Positions 1-10,071 of a stretch of 64,000 nt of DNA are shown here, one piece after another. The notes beneath the pieces are model-generated. The model was not told the origin of the DNA, made no database searches, and saw nothing but the letters and a program-made list of their open reading frames with translations. Source of the stretch: Poriferisodalis sp965116715 (lineage in GTDB: Bacteria > Actinomycetota > Acidimicrobiia > Acidimicrobiales > Poriferisodalaceae); contig OZ220724.1 of assembly GCA_965116715.1 (NCBI GenBank), positions 1,860,001 to 1,924,000 on the forward strand. The letters are read 5' to 3'. Made by a program: the position numbers and the translations under genes. Numbering within the stretch: the stretch's first letter is position 1; each line of letters begins with the position of its first letter.

Positions 1-86
1 GCCACCTTGCGCAGCACCGGATCGACGTCGACCCCCGCCTCGCTGCGGGTGTCCTCCACGAACGTCACCATCTTGCGAATCTCCAC
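1..86 (-). CDS. DUF1185 (amino acid synthesis family) protein, N-terminus only
   Basis: A minus-strand frame opens at a GTG (86-84) and runs off the left edge of the window. A strong ribosome site, GGAGGGG (94-100), lies 7 bases upstream and fixes the start. The 28 visible residues begin MEIRKMVTFVEDTRSE, which resembles the start of the DUF1185 'amino acid synthesis' family; its biochemical role is not established. It begins 35 bases after the HpaB-like gene stops, so the two are probably co-transcribed. The family call rests on a short N-terminal motif. Confidence 0.6.
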   Translation of the reverse strand, partial: MEIRKMVTFVEDTRSEAGVDVDPVLRKV

Positions 87-121
87 GTTGTCGCCCCTCC
101 GTGTCGCCCTGCCCGATCGCC

Positions 122-1639
122 CTAGCCGGCCTCGCCTCGACCAGATCCGTCCCGCTCGGTGCCGTCACGCCCGCCCGCACCGCCCCAGTCGGCGTCGTTG
201 CCTTCGAGCATCGCTTCCAGCAGCCGGTCGGCGCCGTCCCAGTCGTAGGTGCGGAAGCTGTGGCCCTGGGTCACGAACTGCGCGCCCGCATAGAACATCT
301 CGTACTGCGTGTGGCGGCTGGCGAACTCCGAGCCGACGGCGTCCCACGCCAGCTTCAGGAACTTCATCCGCTCGTACGCGCCCTCGCCGTCGCGTGCCGA
401 GACCAGCGTGTCGTCGAGCACGCTGGCCACCTCAGAGCTCGACAAGTCCCCAGCCGACGACGGCAGCATGATCAGCCCGCCCCCGGCCAGCTCGCGGATC
501 TCGGTGATCAACTGCGGGTATAGCGCTTGCGTGGTGACCTGGGCCGAATACAGCAGGTGCCGGTTGGGCACGTAGTACTCGCCGACATGACCCCCGCTGG
601 CCTCCATGCCGAACAGCAGTCCCTCGATCGTCGCCACCCGGGCGGCAAGCTCGCCCAGCTTGGTCTGCACCATGTTCAGCGTGCCGATGGTCTCAGTGAG
701 CCGGCGGGCCACCGCCAGCAGGAACCGCAGCTTGACCACCAGCCGCACCTGGGCTTGGTAGTTCTGGTACACGTGCCCCGGCGTGTCATGGAACTGCCGC
801 CGGCACATGTCGGTGTCGCGGTACACGAAGACCCGCTCCCACGGCACCGTCACGCCGTTGAAGTAGATGATGGCGTCGTTCTCGTCGAACCGGTGCGACA
901 GCGGGTTGTCGAACGGGCTGACCGCATGCTGCTCGAAGCTCTTGCGTGACACGATCTTCACGCCGGGCGTGTCCAGCGGCAGCGCGAACGAGATCGCAAG
1001 CTGCTCTTCGCCGGGTTGCAACGGCTGCAGGTTCGCGACGAAGACCTCCTCGGCCATGATCGAGCCGGTCCCCAGCATCTTCGCCCCGCGCACCACCGGC
1101 CCGGTGGGCCCCTCGTCGACGATGTGCGCAGTGATCTGCTTCTGCTGATCGCCCCACGCCTTGGACCGGTCGCCCTGCGGGTTGATGATGACGTAGGTGA
1201 GGAAGATGTCGTTGGCCCGGGCCCACTCGTAGTAGTCCCAGTAGGCCTTGGCGCAGCGGGGGTTGTGCTCTTCGAACAGCTCGAGCGCCATGAGCTGGCC
1301 CGACACGGCGCAGGCCAGATGATCGGGCGAGCGGCCCATGTAGCCGGCATGCAGCTCGGCCCATGCGGTCATGGCGAGGCGCTTGGCCACCAGATCCTCG
1401 TACGAGCGAGGCATCTGCCACGCCCGGTTGGCCCGCCGGCCGTCGCCGACGTCGAACGTCATCAGTTCAGGATTCGACGCCTGGAAGTCGTACAGGCCGG
1501 CGATGGCCCGGCAGCTCTGCGCGAATGCCGGATGCTCAGCGACCCGGGTGATCAACTCGCCGTCGAGGTACACCGCCCGGTCGGTGTCAAGCGCGGCCAG
1601 ATGCGCCTGCCCGTCCTTCACCGCGCCCGCCAACGTCAT
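122..1639 (-). CDS. HpaB-family flavin-dependent aromatic hydroxylase
   Basis: A 505-residue protein, the usual length for the oxygenase component of two-component 4-hydroxyphenylacetate 3-hydroxylases. These enzymes use reduced flavin supplied by a separate reductase to hydroxylate phenolic rings. Family features are the N-terminal SYEDLVAKR-like segment, the central run WGDQQKQITAHIV and the C-terminal LAGGGLIMLPSSAGDL block. The last 20 or so residues are Gly/Asp/Arg-rich and look dispensable. No flavin reductase gene is visible nearby. The DUF1185 gene follows after 35 bases. The substrate cannot be read from sequence, and related proteins include 4-hydroxybutyryl-CoA dehydratase-like enzymes, so the family is firm and the reaction is not. 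Confidence 0.85.
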   Translation of the reverse strand: MTLAGAVKDGQAHLAALDTDRAVYLDGELITRVAEHPAFAQSCRAIAGLYDFQASNPELMTFDVGDGRRANRAWQMPRSYEDLVAKRLAMTAWAELHAGYMGRSPDHLACAVSGQLMALELFEEHNPRCAKAYWDYYEWARANDIFLTYVIINPQGDRSKAWGDQQKQITAHIVDEGPTGPVVRGAKMLGTGSIMAEEVFVANLQPLQPGEEQLAISFALPLDTPGVKIVSRKSFEQHAVSPFDNPLSHRFDENDAIIYFNGVTVPWERVFVYRDTDMCRRQFHDTPGHVYQNYQAQVRLVVKLRFLLAVARRLTETIGTLNMVQTKLGELAARVATIEGLLFGMEASGGHVGEYYVPNRHLLYSAQVTTQALYPQLITEIRELAGGGLIMLPSSAGDLSSSEVASVLDDTLVSARDGEGAYERMKFLKLAWDAVGSEFASRHTQYEMFYAGAQFVTQGHSFRTYDWDGADRLLEAMLEGNDADWGGAGGRDGTERDGSGRGEAG

Positions 1640-1675
1640 GCCCGGACCTTAGAGACTGCGCCGACGGGTGCGCCC

Positions 1676-1756
1676 GCTGCGGGGGCGGCACGGGCCCTCT
1701 GCTCCGGGAATCCGGCAGGTTCCAACCTCGCAGAGTTCCCGTGCCGCCTCCGCAGC
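1676..1756 (-). repeat. Double-hairpin dispersed repeat, copy 1 (inverted orientation)
   Basis: First of three related palindromic elements (others at 24082-24163 and 46954-47033). Outer arms of 19 bases at 1676-1694 and 1738-1756 pair at 18 positions plus one G-U. Inside are a CTCTGC/GCAGAG stem and a small AGGTT-CC-AACCT hairpin. It lies between the DM13 gene's 3' end and the HpaB-like gene's 5' end, and reads in the opposite orientation to the other two copies. Confidence 0.8.
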
Positions 1757-1795
1757 TATGGCGTGTGTACGTCTCGGCTCATGCCGAGACAGGGG

Positions 1796-2596
1796 TCAGC
1801 TCATGGGCACCAGCTCGGCGGTGCCGAAGACCACACGGAAGCGGACGCACCAGACCGACACGGTGTTGTAGCGGTCCAGATCGATGCCGTCGGGAACCAC
1901 ATAGTTCTGCGCCCCGATGTTGCCCTTCAGGTCGCCCAGGTCGATGAAGTCGCCCACGAGGTCGTCCACCGATGCGTCCGGACCTGCGGTGTGCAGGTAC
2001 ACGTTCAGGTCGGGGCCGTTGTCAGTGGCGAAGTCGTCGTCAAACCGCAGGAACGTCTGCGTGCCGTCGGTGAGCACCGCCGCCGTGCCCTCCGCAGGGT
2101 GCGACCGGGGTCCGAAGCTGCCCACGTAGGCCACCCGGACGCCCGGTTCAGCCTCGGTGGTGGGCGGCACCGTGTCGGAAGCCGCTGCCGGCGCACTGGT
2201 GGCTGACGCAGTGTCCGTGGACGTGTCGCCAGCCGCATCGCCGTCGCTCGTGGCTCCGGGCTTGGCGATCTTCTCGCCTGCCTCAGCCGACTCATCAGCA
2301 TGTTCGCCGACCGACATCGACTGATCGGTGACCGGCTGCTCGCTCTCGGCGGTTTCTCCCGTTGCGGCGTCCGCCGGGTCGGCGGTGTCCAGCGCCTCGC
2401 TGATCAGCGCATCGATGTCGGCTTCGACAGCGAACTCTGGACCCTCCTCGTCGACCACCTCGTCCACGAAGATCAGGTGAAACGCAAACACGAAGAACGC
2501 CAGATAGATGGCGACCCCCGCCAGAGCGGAGACGCCGAGGGCTGCCGCCCAGCGCCCGCCGGTGGATCGGGGAATCAGCCTTGACAGAAATCTCAT
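1796..2596 (-). CDS. Membrane-anchored DM13 domain protein
   Basis: A 266-residue protein with one N-terminal membrane segment (about residues 17-41), then an acidic, Thr/Ala-rich linker (about 45-150) and a C-terminal DM13 domain (about 155-262). The domain shows SHPAEGTA, FLRFDDDFATDNGPDL and the strictly placed cysteine in VSVWCVRF. DM13 is proposed to take part in extracytoplasmic electron transfer or redox reactions through that cysteine. The domain should face outside the membrane. It lies 91 bases downstream of dsbB on the same strand, so a shared extracytoplasmic redox role is a reasonable inference, not a demonstrated one. Confidence 0.85.
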   Translation of the reverse strand: MRFLSRLIPRSTGGRWAAALGVSALAGVAIYLAFFVFAFHLIFVDEVVDEEGPEFAVEADIDALISEALDTADPADAATGETAESEQPVTDQSMSVGEHADESAEAGEKIAKPGATSDGDAAGDTSTDTASATSAPAAASDTVPPTTEAEPGVRVAYVGSFGPRSHPAEGTAAVLTDGTQTFLRFDDDFATDNGPDLNVYLHTAGPDASVDDLVGDFIDLGDLKGNIGAQNYVVPDGIDLDRYNTVSVWCVRFRVVFGTAELVPMS

Positions 2597-2687
2597 GAAA
2601 CCCTCTTGATTCTCTTCATCACCACCGTAGGAGCCGATGACACCAACTCATGGTCAGGTGCGACAGGCTGCTGCGCCGAAGGGCTTG

Positions 2688-3359
<672 letters not shown>

Positions 3360-5138
3360 AGCGAGAGAAACGCCACGCTGGCGGCCACCAAGAAGAACAC
3401 CGCAGCTTGCTGGTAGTAGATCAACGAGTCAGGACCGGAATCCTCGGTGAGCAGCGCGAACAACGCTGCGATGCCGATGGCCGCAGATGCGTAGCGCAGC
3501 GTGTTGAACAACCCGCTGACCTCGCCGAAGAACTTCTCGGGTACTGCCTTGAGCGCCACGCTGTTCAGCAACGGCACGCACATGCCCCAACCCATGCCGA
3601 ACAGGAAGATGCTGGGCGCCATCGCGAACCAGTAGTTCGGCTCGGTTCCTAGTGCGAGCACTAGCCAACCGATTGACGCGATCTGCAGTGCCGCTCCTGT
3701 GCGACAGAGCCTGATCGCTGACCAGCGTTCTCCCAGTCGACTGAAGTAGACGGTGGAGAAGCCCGCCGCGATCGGCCCCAGCGTGAGCGCGAGTCCTACG
3801 ACGGCCACGTCGTAGTTCCAGACCTTCTGCAGGAACAACGGCCACAGCAGCCACAGCGACTGTGAGGAGATGCCGACCAAGAAGTTGGCCAGTTGCGTCG
3901 TCCACACAGCGCGGCGCCGCAGCAGGTGCAGGTTGAGCAGCGGCTCGGGATGGCGCAGCGAGTTGACGATGAAGACTGTCAGCGCGAGGACGCCGATCCC
4001 GGCGAGCGTCAGCGCCACCGGGGACAGGAACCCCCATTCCTTGCCCTGCATGAGCGGCGTCACGATGGCCAGCAACGCCATGGTCCCGGCTGTCGCGCCC
4101 ACGATGTCCAACCGCTGGCGAATGGGCGGCGTCGGCAGCTCGCGCAGCACTCGCAAGCCGACCACGAACAGCAGCGCCGCTATGGGCGCGCTCACGAAAT
4201 ACAGCACCCGCCAACCCGCCACGGCCAAGACCAGCGTGGACACCTGCGGAGCGATGGCTGCGGCGAGCGGCCCCGACGCCGACCACAGCCCCACGGCCGT
4301 GGTCCGTCTGGACTCCGGGAACAGCGGCAGAACAAGGCTGAGCGAGGCCGGCAGGATGGCTGCGCCGCTGATGGCCTGTAGCACCCGCGCCAAGTTCAGC
4401 GTCCACACGGTGGGTGCGACGGCGGAGAACACGGCGGACAGTGCGAACAGTGCCAACCCGATCTGGAAGATGCGCTTGCGGCCGATCCGGTCGGCCAAGC
4501 GGCCCGCCAGCGGCAGGAACGCAGCTGTGCCGATCATGAAACCGGCGATGCCCCAGCCCACATCGGAGGTCGTGGCGCCGACGAAACCGTCCCGAATCGA
4601 AGCCAGCGCCAAGTTGGAGGCGGTGCTGTTGAAGCCCACCAGCACGGTGCCCATCGACGCAACGGCCAGCGCCCGCCACGCAGCGCCCGGCACCGCCTCC
4701 CGCGTGACCGAACTCGCCGGAGGAACCTGACGATTTGCACCAGGCGCCGGCGCGGGCGGTTCGGTGATGCCCGACTCAGCCGCTCGTGAAATCGTCGGCG
4801 GAGCAGGCACGGTCGCCTGGACCGAGCCGTTTCGCTGACCTGCTGGCGCGCTCTGATCGCTGCGCTGGATAACCGGGGTGCCCATCGAGACGGCAGCGCC
4901 CGGCCCGGCTGCGTCGTTGGGCGGGATGAGGTCTGCGGGTTGGGCCGCTTCGACTGGCGGCACCTGCGGCACCCGCGCCGGGTCGACCTGACTGTGGTCG
5001 ACCTCGTTCCGCATCTGTACCAGCGTACGGCGCAGTCCACGCCGCCAATCGCAAGAATCGAAGACTGGTTAGAGAACGGTCAAGAACCTCGCCAGCGAGC
5101 GAAGCACCCCAGCAAGCGAGGGCCCGCCGGCCGGCTGA

Positions 5139-5972
5139 TCAACGACCGTGGAAGACCGGCTCGCGCTTGTCCACGAAGGCCTGCGCCGCTTCCTTGTGGT
5201 CGTCGGTCTGGCCGGTGTGGATGTGGTGCGCCGCCTCCATGTCGAGGCACTCGCCCATGTCGCCGTGAACCGCCCGGTTCAGGTTCTCCTTCATGTACCG
5301 GTATGCCACCGTGGGCCCGTTGGCCAGCCGCCGAGCAATGGCGCCTACCTCGTCCATCAGGCTCTCCGCGGGGAACACCCCGTTCACCAGACCCAGCGAC
5401 AGCGCCTGGTCCATGTCGACCCGGTCGGACAGGAAGTACAGCTCACGAGCCTTGGCCGAGCCGATCAGCCGCGACATGAACCACGTGCCCCCGTAGTCGC
5501 CGCTGAAACCCACCCGGGCGAACGCGGTGGTCATGATCGCGTTCGGCGAGGCATACCGCAGGTCGCACGACAGTGCGAGCGACAGGCCCGCACCGGCTGC
5601 GGCCCCGGGGATCGCCGCAATGGTCGGCTTGGGCATCTCGTACAGCTTCCCGGAGGTGTCTCGCTGGCTGCGGCGCTGGTTGTGCACCCGGGCGTCGTAC
5701 TGCAGCGGGCTGCCGCCGCCCTCGCCGCCGGCTGCGGCCATGCCCTTCACGTCACCGCCGGCACAGAATGCGCCGCCCGCCCCGGTCAGCACCAGTGCGC
5801 CCACGTCCGAGGCAACCTCGGCGTCGGAGATCGCAGCGACGAGCCCTTCCATCATCGGCGTGGACATGGCGTTGCGACGGTCGGGCCGGTTCAGCGTGAT
5901 GGTCATCACGCCATCGGCGATCTCGACGGCGATGTCGTCGGTTCCGGTGTCGAAGACTCGGTCAGCCATCAT
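5139..5972 (-). CDS. Enoyl-CoA hydratase/isomerase family protein
   Basis: A 277-residue crotonase-fold enzyme acting on acyl-CoA thioesters. The oxyanion-hole segments are visible: LNRPDRRNAM near residue 30, GGAFCAGGDVKGMA near 70, and AGAGLSLALSCDLRYAS near 130. The stretch GFSGDYGGTWFMSRLIG occupies the site of the usual PE-x-GxxPGAGG segment, and the first catalytic glutamate of classical hydratases is not obvious, so an isomerase or another crotonase activity is possible. AAGGAG sits 5 bases before the ATG, a strong ribosome site. It lies 72 bases after the HtrA gene on the same strand and may be the last gene of that operon. Confidence 0.88.
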   Translation of the reverse strand: MMADRVFDTGTDDIAVEIADGVMTITLNRPDRRNAMSTPMMEGLVAAISDAEVASDVGALVLTGAGGAFCAGGDVKGMAAAGGEGGGSPLQYDARVHNQRRSQRDTSGKLYEMPKPTIAAIPGAAAGAGLSLALSCDLRYASPNAIMTTAFARVGFSGDYGGTWFMSRLIGSAKARELYFLSDRVDMDQALSLGLVNGVFPAESLMDEVGAIARRLANGPTVAYRYMKENLNRAVHGDMGECLDMEAAHHIHTGQTDDHKEAAQAFVDKREPVFHGR

Positions 5973-6044
5973 GTTCTCCTTGTTTGACAGCCAGCCCCCG
6001 AAGTATCGCGAACCGCTGTGACAGATGCCCAGACAGCGCCGCCG

Positions 6045-7700
6045 CTAGCTCTCGGGGTCGTCGGGAAACTCCCCGAGCTCCAGCTCGACCGTCCGCAGCC
6101 GGCCGTCATCGCCGATCACGCCCATCTCGACCCGGTCCCCTGGCACCCTCGCCAAGATCTCGATCACCAGCTCCTCGCTGGTGCGGATGGGCACGCCCTC
6201 GAACGACACGATGATGTCACCGGCGACGATGCCCGCACGCCCCGCCGCCTGTCCAGAATCCACGGAGACCACATACGCCCCCGAAGTGACCTCGGGCGGC
6301 ACATCGAGATCGTCAAGCTCGTCACCTGTGCCGCTTCCCGGCTCCACCGTCTCGGGCCTGCCGTCGCCCAGCCCTTCCAGCGGATCCTGCCCACCGGCTT
6401 CGGCCCGCTCCCGATCCGCCAGCAGCTCGCCGACGGACGCGACCCGCACTCCCAAATACGCCTTGGCCTGCACCACGCCTTCGAGCAATCCATCGATGAT
6501 CGGACGGGCGTGATCAATGGAGATCGCATATCCGATGCCCTCGACGACCCCGCGGGTAGTCGGCGAGTAGACCTGAATCGCCGTATTGACGCCGATGACC
6601 TCGCCAGCGGCGTTGACCAGCGGCCCACCGGAATTGCCCGGGTTGATCGCGGCATCGGTCTGGATGAGGCGCACCAGCCGCTGATTGTCCTCCAGCGGGA
6701 TCCAGCGATTGAGACCCGAGACGATGCCCGAGGTCACGGTCGGCTCGCCGATGATGTTGAGCGCATTGCCGATTGCGACGACCTCGTCGCCGACTTCCAC
6801 ACCGTCAGTGGAGCCGAGCCGCACCGTCGGCAGGCCGTCGCGGTCGACCTGCAGGATGGCGAGATCCCTCGTCGGGTCGCTGGCCACCACCTCCGCCGGC
6901 ACCAGCTCTCCCCCGAAGAAGCGCACATCCACCCTGATCGCATCCTCCACAACGTGGGCATTCGTGACGATGCGCCCCTGCGGGGTGACGATGAAACCCG
7001 AGCCGCCGCCCTCGCCGCCATCGTCGGTCACGACCTTGACAATGACGACCGCCTCTTGAACCTCCTCGAGGACCGCCTTGACGTTGATGCCCTCGATGCG
7101 GCTGCCCAATGGCGCGCCCGGCTGGTCCGATTGGCCGGCAAGCATCTCCGCCCAAGCGTCGGCGAGAAGATCTGGGGAGAGGTCGAGTGTGCCGTCCGCG
7201 GACTCGCCCGATGCAGCACCGAACAGGTCGCTCTCGGCGAGTACCTGGCTCCAGAAATCGGAGTCCCCAGTGGAACCCTCAGGCGGCACCGCCTCAGCCA
7301 GCACCTCCGCAGGCTCGCGATCCTCAGTCGGCGCCACGGTTCCCGCATCGGCGACACCATCGCCGCCCGATGGTCCGCCGTCGTCGCCGCCGAGCACCAC
7401 CACCAAGATCAGCCCGGCCACGATTGCGCCCGCCATCGCTCCGACCACTGCAGCCAGCCCGGCCAGCAGACATCCCCGCCGGGGCATAGCAGCCACGGGT
7501 TCATTCGGTCGTTCCTGCCCGGGCGGCGCAACTGGCGCTTCGGGAGCCGGGTCGCCTGCAGGCTCACCGGCCAGCGGCGGCGCGTCAGCGGTCTCGGGGG
7601 CGGGCGTCGCTGCCGGGGGTGCCAGGGCTGCAGACGGTGTCCATCCGAAACGACCGGCCGTGCGAAGCGAATCGTCGGGTGGAAGATCCGTGTCGGACAT
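6045..7700 (-). CDS. HtrA/DegP-like trypsin-fold serine protease with PDZ domain
   Basis: A 551-residue membrane-anchored quality-control protease. Residues 1-75 are a Pro/Ala-rich cytoplasmic tail, 77-103 one membrane segment, 230-400 the protease domain and about 400-545 the PDZ domain. The catalytic triad is His249 (TNAHVV), Asp279 (DPTRDLAIL) and Ser357 (NPGNSGGP). The PDZ part has an acidic insert near residues 440-475. The start overlaps the stop of the phosphotransferase by one base (TGATG), so translation is probably coupled. The layout matches actinobacterial PepD/HtrA envelope-stress proteases. Confidence 0.92.
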   Translation of the reverse strand: MSDTDLPPDDSLRTAGRFGWTPSAALAPPAATPAPETADAPPLAGEPAGDPAPEAPVAPPGQERPNEPVAAMPRRGCLLAGLAAVVGAMAGAIVAGLILVVVLGGDDGGPSGGDGVADAGTVAPTEDREPAEVLAEAVPPEGSTGDSDFWSQVLAESDLFGAASGESADGTLDLSPDLLADAWAEMLAGQSDQPGAPLGSRIEGINVKAVLEEVQEAVVIVKVVTDDGGEGGGSGFIVTPQGRIVTNAHVVEDAIRVDVRFFGGELVPAEVVASDPTRDLAILQVDRDGLPTVRLGSTDGVEVGDEVVAIGNALNIIGEPTVTSGIVSGLNRWIPLEDNQRLVRLIQTDAAINPGNSGGPLVNAAGEVIGVNTAIQVYSPTTRGVVEGIGYAISIDHARPIIDGLLEGVVQAKAYLGVRVASVGELLADRERAEAGGQDPLEGLGDGRPETVEPGSGTGDELDDLDVPPEVTSGAYVVSVDSGQAAGRAGIVAGDIIVSFEGVPIRTSEELVIEILARVPGDRVEMGVIGDDGRLRTVELELGEFPDDPES

Positions 7701-8734
7701 CAGCGAACGGCGAGGCGTTCGGCTGCGCTTGTCGACAGGAAATCGACGTTCTCACGGAACTGGTCGGTGTCGGTTTCCTCGGCATCGGCCATCGCTCCGC
7801 GCAGGTACCGGTTCAGCACTCCCTCCGATATAGCAGCCAGACGCCAGTACGAGAACGCGCGGTAGTAGTCGACCTGCGACAGATCGCGCCCCGAGGCATC
7901 GGCGTACCAATCCAGCATCTCGCTGCGGGAAGCGAACCCGCCCGCCTGCGTGGGCGCCGAGGTGCCCGCCGACACCTCGTCGGGCGACACCCAGTTGTTC
8001 ATCAGGTAGCCCACGTCGGCCATCGGGTCGCCGAGCGTGCACAGCTCCCAGTCGAGCACCGCAATGATGTCCCCGCCCCCGGAGATCATGTTGCCGAGCC
8101 GGTAGTCGCCATGAACAATCGCCGAGCCGACCTGTTCGGGCTTGCGGGCCTCCAGCTCGTCGGCCACCTCGTCCATGATCGGCAGCTCACGCGTCTTGGA
8201 CTGCTCCCATTGGCGCTTCCAGCGACGCAACTGCCGGCCCAGGTAGTCCTCGCGCCGGCCCAGGTCACCCAGCCCCACATCGTCGGGCTCGATTGCATGC
8301 AGCTCAGCCAGCACATCGGCCACCCGGCGGCTCAGCGGCACCCGCTCGCCCTCGGGCACCAGCGCCGACTCGTCCGCCGAGTGCAGCACCGCCCCCTCCT
8401 CGTAGCTCATGACGTAGAACGGCGCCTCGTTCACCCCCTCGTCGGCGCACAGTGCGATCGCCCGCGGCACCGGCACCTCGGTCTGCCCCACGCCCGAGAT
8501 GATCTTGTGCTCACGCCCCATGTCGTGCGCCGTGGCCAGCACATGACCCAGCGGCGGCCGCCGCAGCACCACCGACGAGCCGTCGCCGCAGTGCACCCGG
8601 TACGTCAGGTTCGAACGCCCACCGGCGATCAGCTCAAACCGCAGCGGCTGGGCAGCCTGCGGAACATGGGCGGCAAACCACTCGCTGACCGCAGCGGCGT
8701 CGATCCCCGCCGGCACCTCGTCGTCAGCCGACAT
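7700..8734 (-). CDS. Aminoglycoside-phosphotransferase-fold kinase family protein
   Basis: A 344-residue protein of the APH/choline kinase superfamily. It has an N-lobe nucleotide segment (IAGGRSNLTYRV), the catalytic loop VHGDYRLGNM (HGDxxxxN) and the metal site VLDWELCTLGDP. The closest well-studied relatives are the kinase-like domains linked to ACAD10/11 and FadE proteins, which phosphorylate 4-hydroxyacyl-CoA. Its place beside 3-hydroxyacyl-CoA dehydrogenase fits that role, but this is inferred. The ATG at 8734 lies 4 bases after the upstream stop; an upstream in-frame extension lies inside the neighbour and was not used. Confidence 0.85.
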   Translation of the reverse strand: MSADDEVPAGIDAAAVSEWFAAHVPQAAQPLRFELIAGGRSNLTYRVHCGDGSSVVLRRPPLGHVLATAHDMGREHKIISGVGQTEVPVPRAIALCADEGVNEAPFYVMSYEEGAVLHSADESALVPEGERVPLSRRVADVLAELHAIEPDDVGLGDLGRREDYLGRQLRRWKRQWEQSKTRELPIMDEVADELEARKPEQVGSAIVHGDYRLGNMISGGGDIIAVLDWELCTLGDPMADVGYLMNNWVSPDEVSAGTSAPTQAGGFASRSEMLDWYADASGRDLSQVDYYRAFSYWRLAAISEGVLNRYLRGAMADAEETDTDQFRENVDFLSTSAAERLAVR

Positions 8735-8738
8735 GCGG

Positions 8739-9608
8739 TCAGCCGTAGGTGTAGAAGCCCCGGCCGGTCTTGCGTCCCAGCAGCCCGGCGTCGCACATGC
8801 GGCTGAGCATCGGCGGCGGGGCGTAGAGCTGCTCGCGGAACTCCTCATACAGCGACTCGGCCACCGCCAGCGTCGTGTCCAGGCCGATCAGGTCGCACAG
8901 GGCCAGCGGACCCATCGGGTGGTTGCAGCCCAGCACCATGCCGGCGTCGATGTCCTCGGTGGAGGCGAAGCCCGATTCGAGCATCCGGATGGCGGACAGG
9001 ATGTAGGGGATCAGCAGGGCGTTCACCACGAACCCCGCCCGGTCCTGGCTGTCCACCACCCGCTTGCCAAGCCGGTCGGACGCAAACGCCCGGCAGCGCT
9101 CCGCCGTCTCCTCAGCGGTCAGCAGCGACGAGATGACCTCCACCAGTCCCATCACCGGGACCGGGTTAAAAAAATGCATGCCGATGACTTGAGCCGGCCG
9201 GTCGGTGGCCATCGCCAGCTTCATGATCGGAATGGCGGACGTGTTGGAGGCCATCACCGCATTGGGATCGTCGAGCACCTTGGACAGCCGGCCGAACACC
9301 TCCAGCTTGGCCGGCTCAGACTCCACCACCGCCTCGATGACGAACTCCCGGTCAGCCAGCTCGTCAAGATCCAGACCGAACGACATGGCGCCGAGCGCCG
9401 CTTCGCGCCCGGAGTCGTCGAGCTTGCCGGCATTCACGGCCCGGTTCAGGCTCTTCTCGATGCGGGCCATGCCGGCGCTCAACGCGTCCTCGTTGACCTC
9501 CACGATCTTCACGTCGCACCCGTTGCGCGCTGCGACCTCGGCGATGCCGGACCCCATCAGGCCGCAGCCGACCACCCCTACCCGTTCAATGGAACCGTTG
9601 CTTGACAC
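8739..9608 (-). CDS. 3-hydroxybutyryl-CoA dehydrogenase
   Basis: A 289-residue NAD(P)-dependent enzyme that interconverts 3-hydroxyacyl-CoA and 3-oxoacyl-CoA. The N-terminal Rossmann motif is VGVVGCGLMGSGIAEVAA. The catalytic histidine lies in MHFFNPVPVMGLVEV. The C-terminal helical domain includes NHPMGPLALCDLIGLD. The length matches single-domain Hbd/FadB2 proteins, with no fused hydratase. GTG at 9608 is chosen; a TTG nine bases further upstream is the alternative. It sits in a same-strand run with a B12-binding subunit, a kinase-like protein and HtrA. Confidence 0.92.
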   Translation of the reverse strand: MSSNGSIERVGVVGCGLMGSGIAEVAARNGCDVKIVEVNEDALSAGMARIEKSLNRAVNAGKLDDSGREAALGAMSFGLDLDELADREFVIEAVVESEPAKLEVFGRLSKVLDDPNAVMASNTSAIPIMKLAMATDRPAQVIGMHFFNPVPVMGLVEVISSLLTAEETAERCRAFASDRLGKRVVDSQDRAGFVVNALLIPYILSAIRMLESGFASTEDIDAGMVLGCNHPMGPLALCDLIGLDTTLAVAESLYEEFREQLYAPPPMLSRMCDAGLLGRKTGRGFYTYG

Positions 9609-9656
9609 GCAGGGCAATCTACCGGTCTGCGTGCGCCGGGTCCCGGGCGAGCAGCT

Positions 9657-10058
9657 TCAAGCTGTCTGCTTGGACCGCTCGATGGCGCCGCGCACCGCGG
9701 CCACCACTTCGTCGGCGGTGGCGCCCGGCGTCAGCACTGCTGCCATGCCCGCCTCGCGCATCGCCTCGAGGTCGCCGTCGGGCACGATGCCGCCCAGGAT
9801 CACCGGGATGTTCTCGGCGCCGGCCTCGCGCAGGCGCTGGGTCACCAGCGGCATCAGCGCCTCGTGGGCGCCCGACAGCATCGAGATGCCGATGGCGTCC
9901 ACGTCCTCGTCCACGGCGGCCGCCACGACGCTCTCGGGCGTCTGGAACAGGCCGGTGTAGATCACCTCGAAGCCGGCATCGCGCAACATGCGGGCCACCA
10001 CCTTGACCCCGCGGTCATGCCCGTCGAGGCCCAGCTTCGCTATCAGCACCCGTGACAC
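9657..10058 (-). CDS. Cobalamin-binding subunit of a methylmalonyl-CoA mutase-type enzyme
   Basis: A 133-residue stand-alone B12-binding domain. The lower-ligand motif is KLGLDGHDRGVKVVA (DxHxxG), followed by the Ser/Gly motifs GISMLSGAH and VILGGIVPDGD, which cradle the nucleotide tail. Such subunits pair with a separate TIM-barrel mutase subunit (methylmalonyl-, ethylmalonyl- or isobutyryl-CoA mutase). No large subunit is present in this window, so the carbon skeleton it acts on is unknown. It starts with GTG, 13 bases after the cyclase/ATPase gene. Confidence 0.93.
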   Translation of the reverse strand: MSRVLIAKLGLDGHDRGVKVVARMLRDAGFEVIYTGLFQTPESVVAAAVDEDVDAIGISMLSGAHEALMPLVTQRLREAGAENIPVILGGIVPDGDLEAMREAGMAAVLTPGATADEVVAAVRGAIERSKQTA

Positions 10059-10071
10059 GTGGCGAGATTAG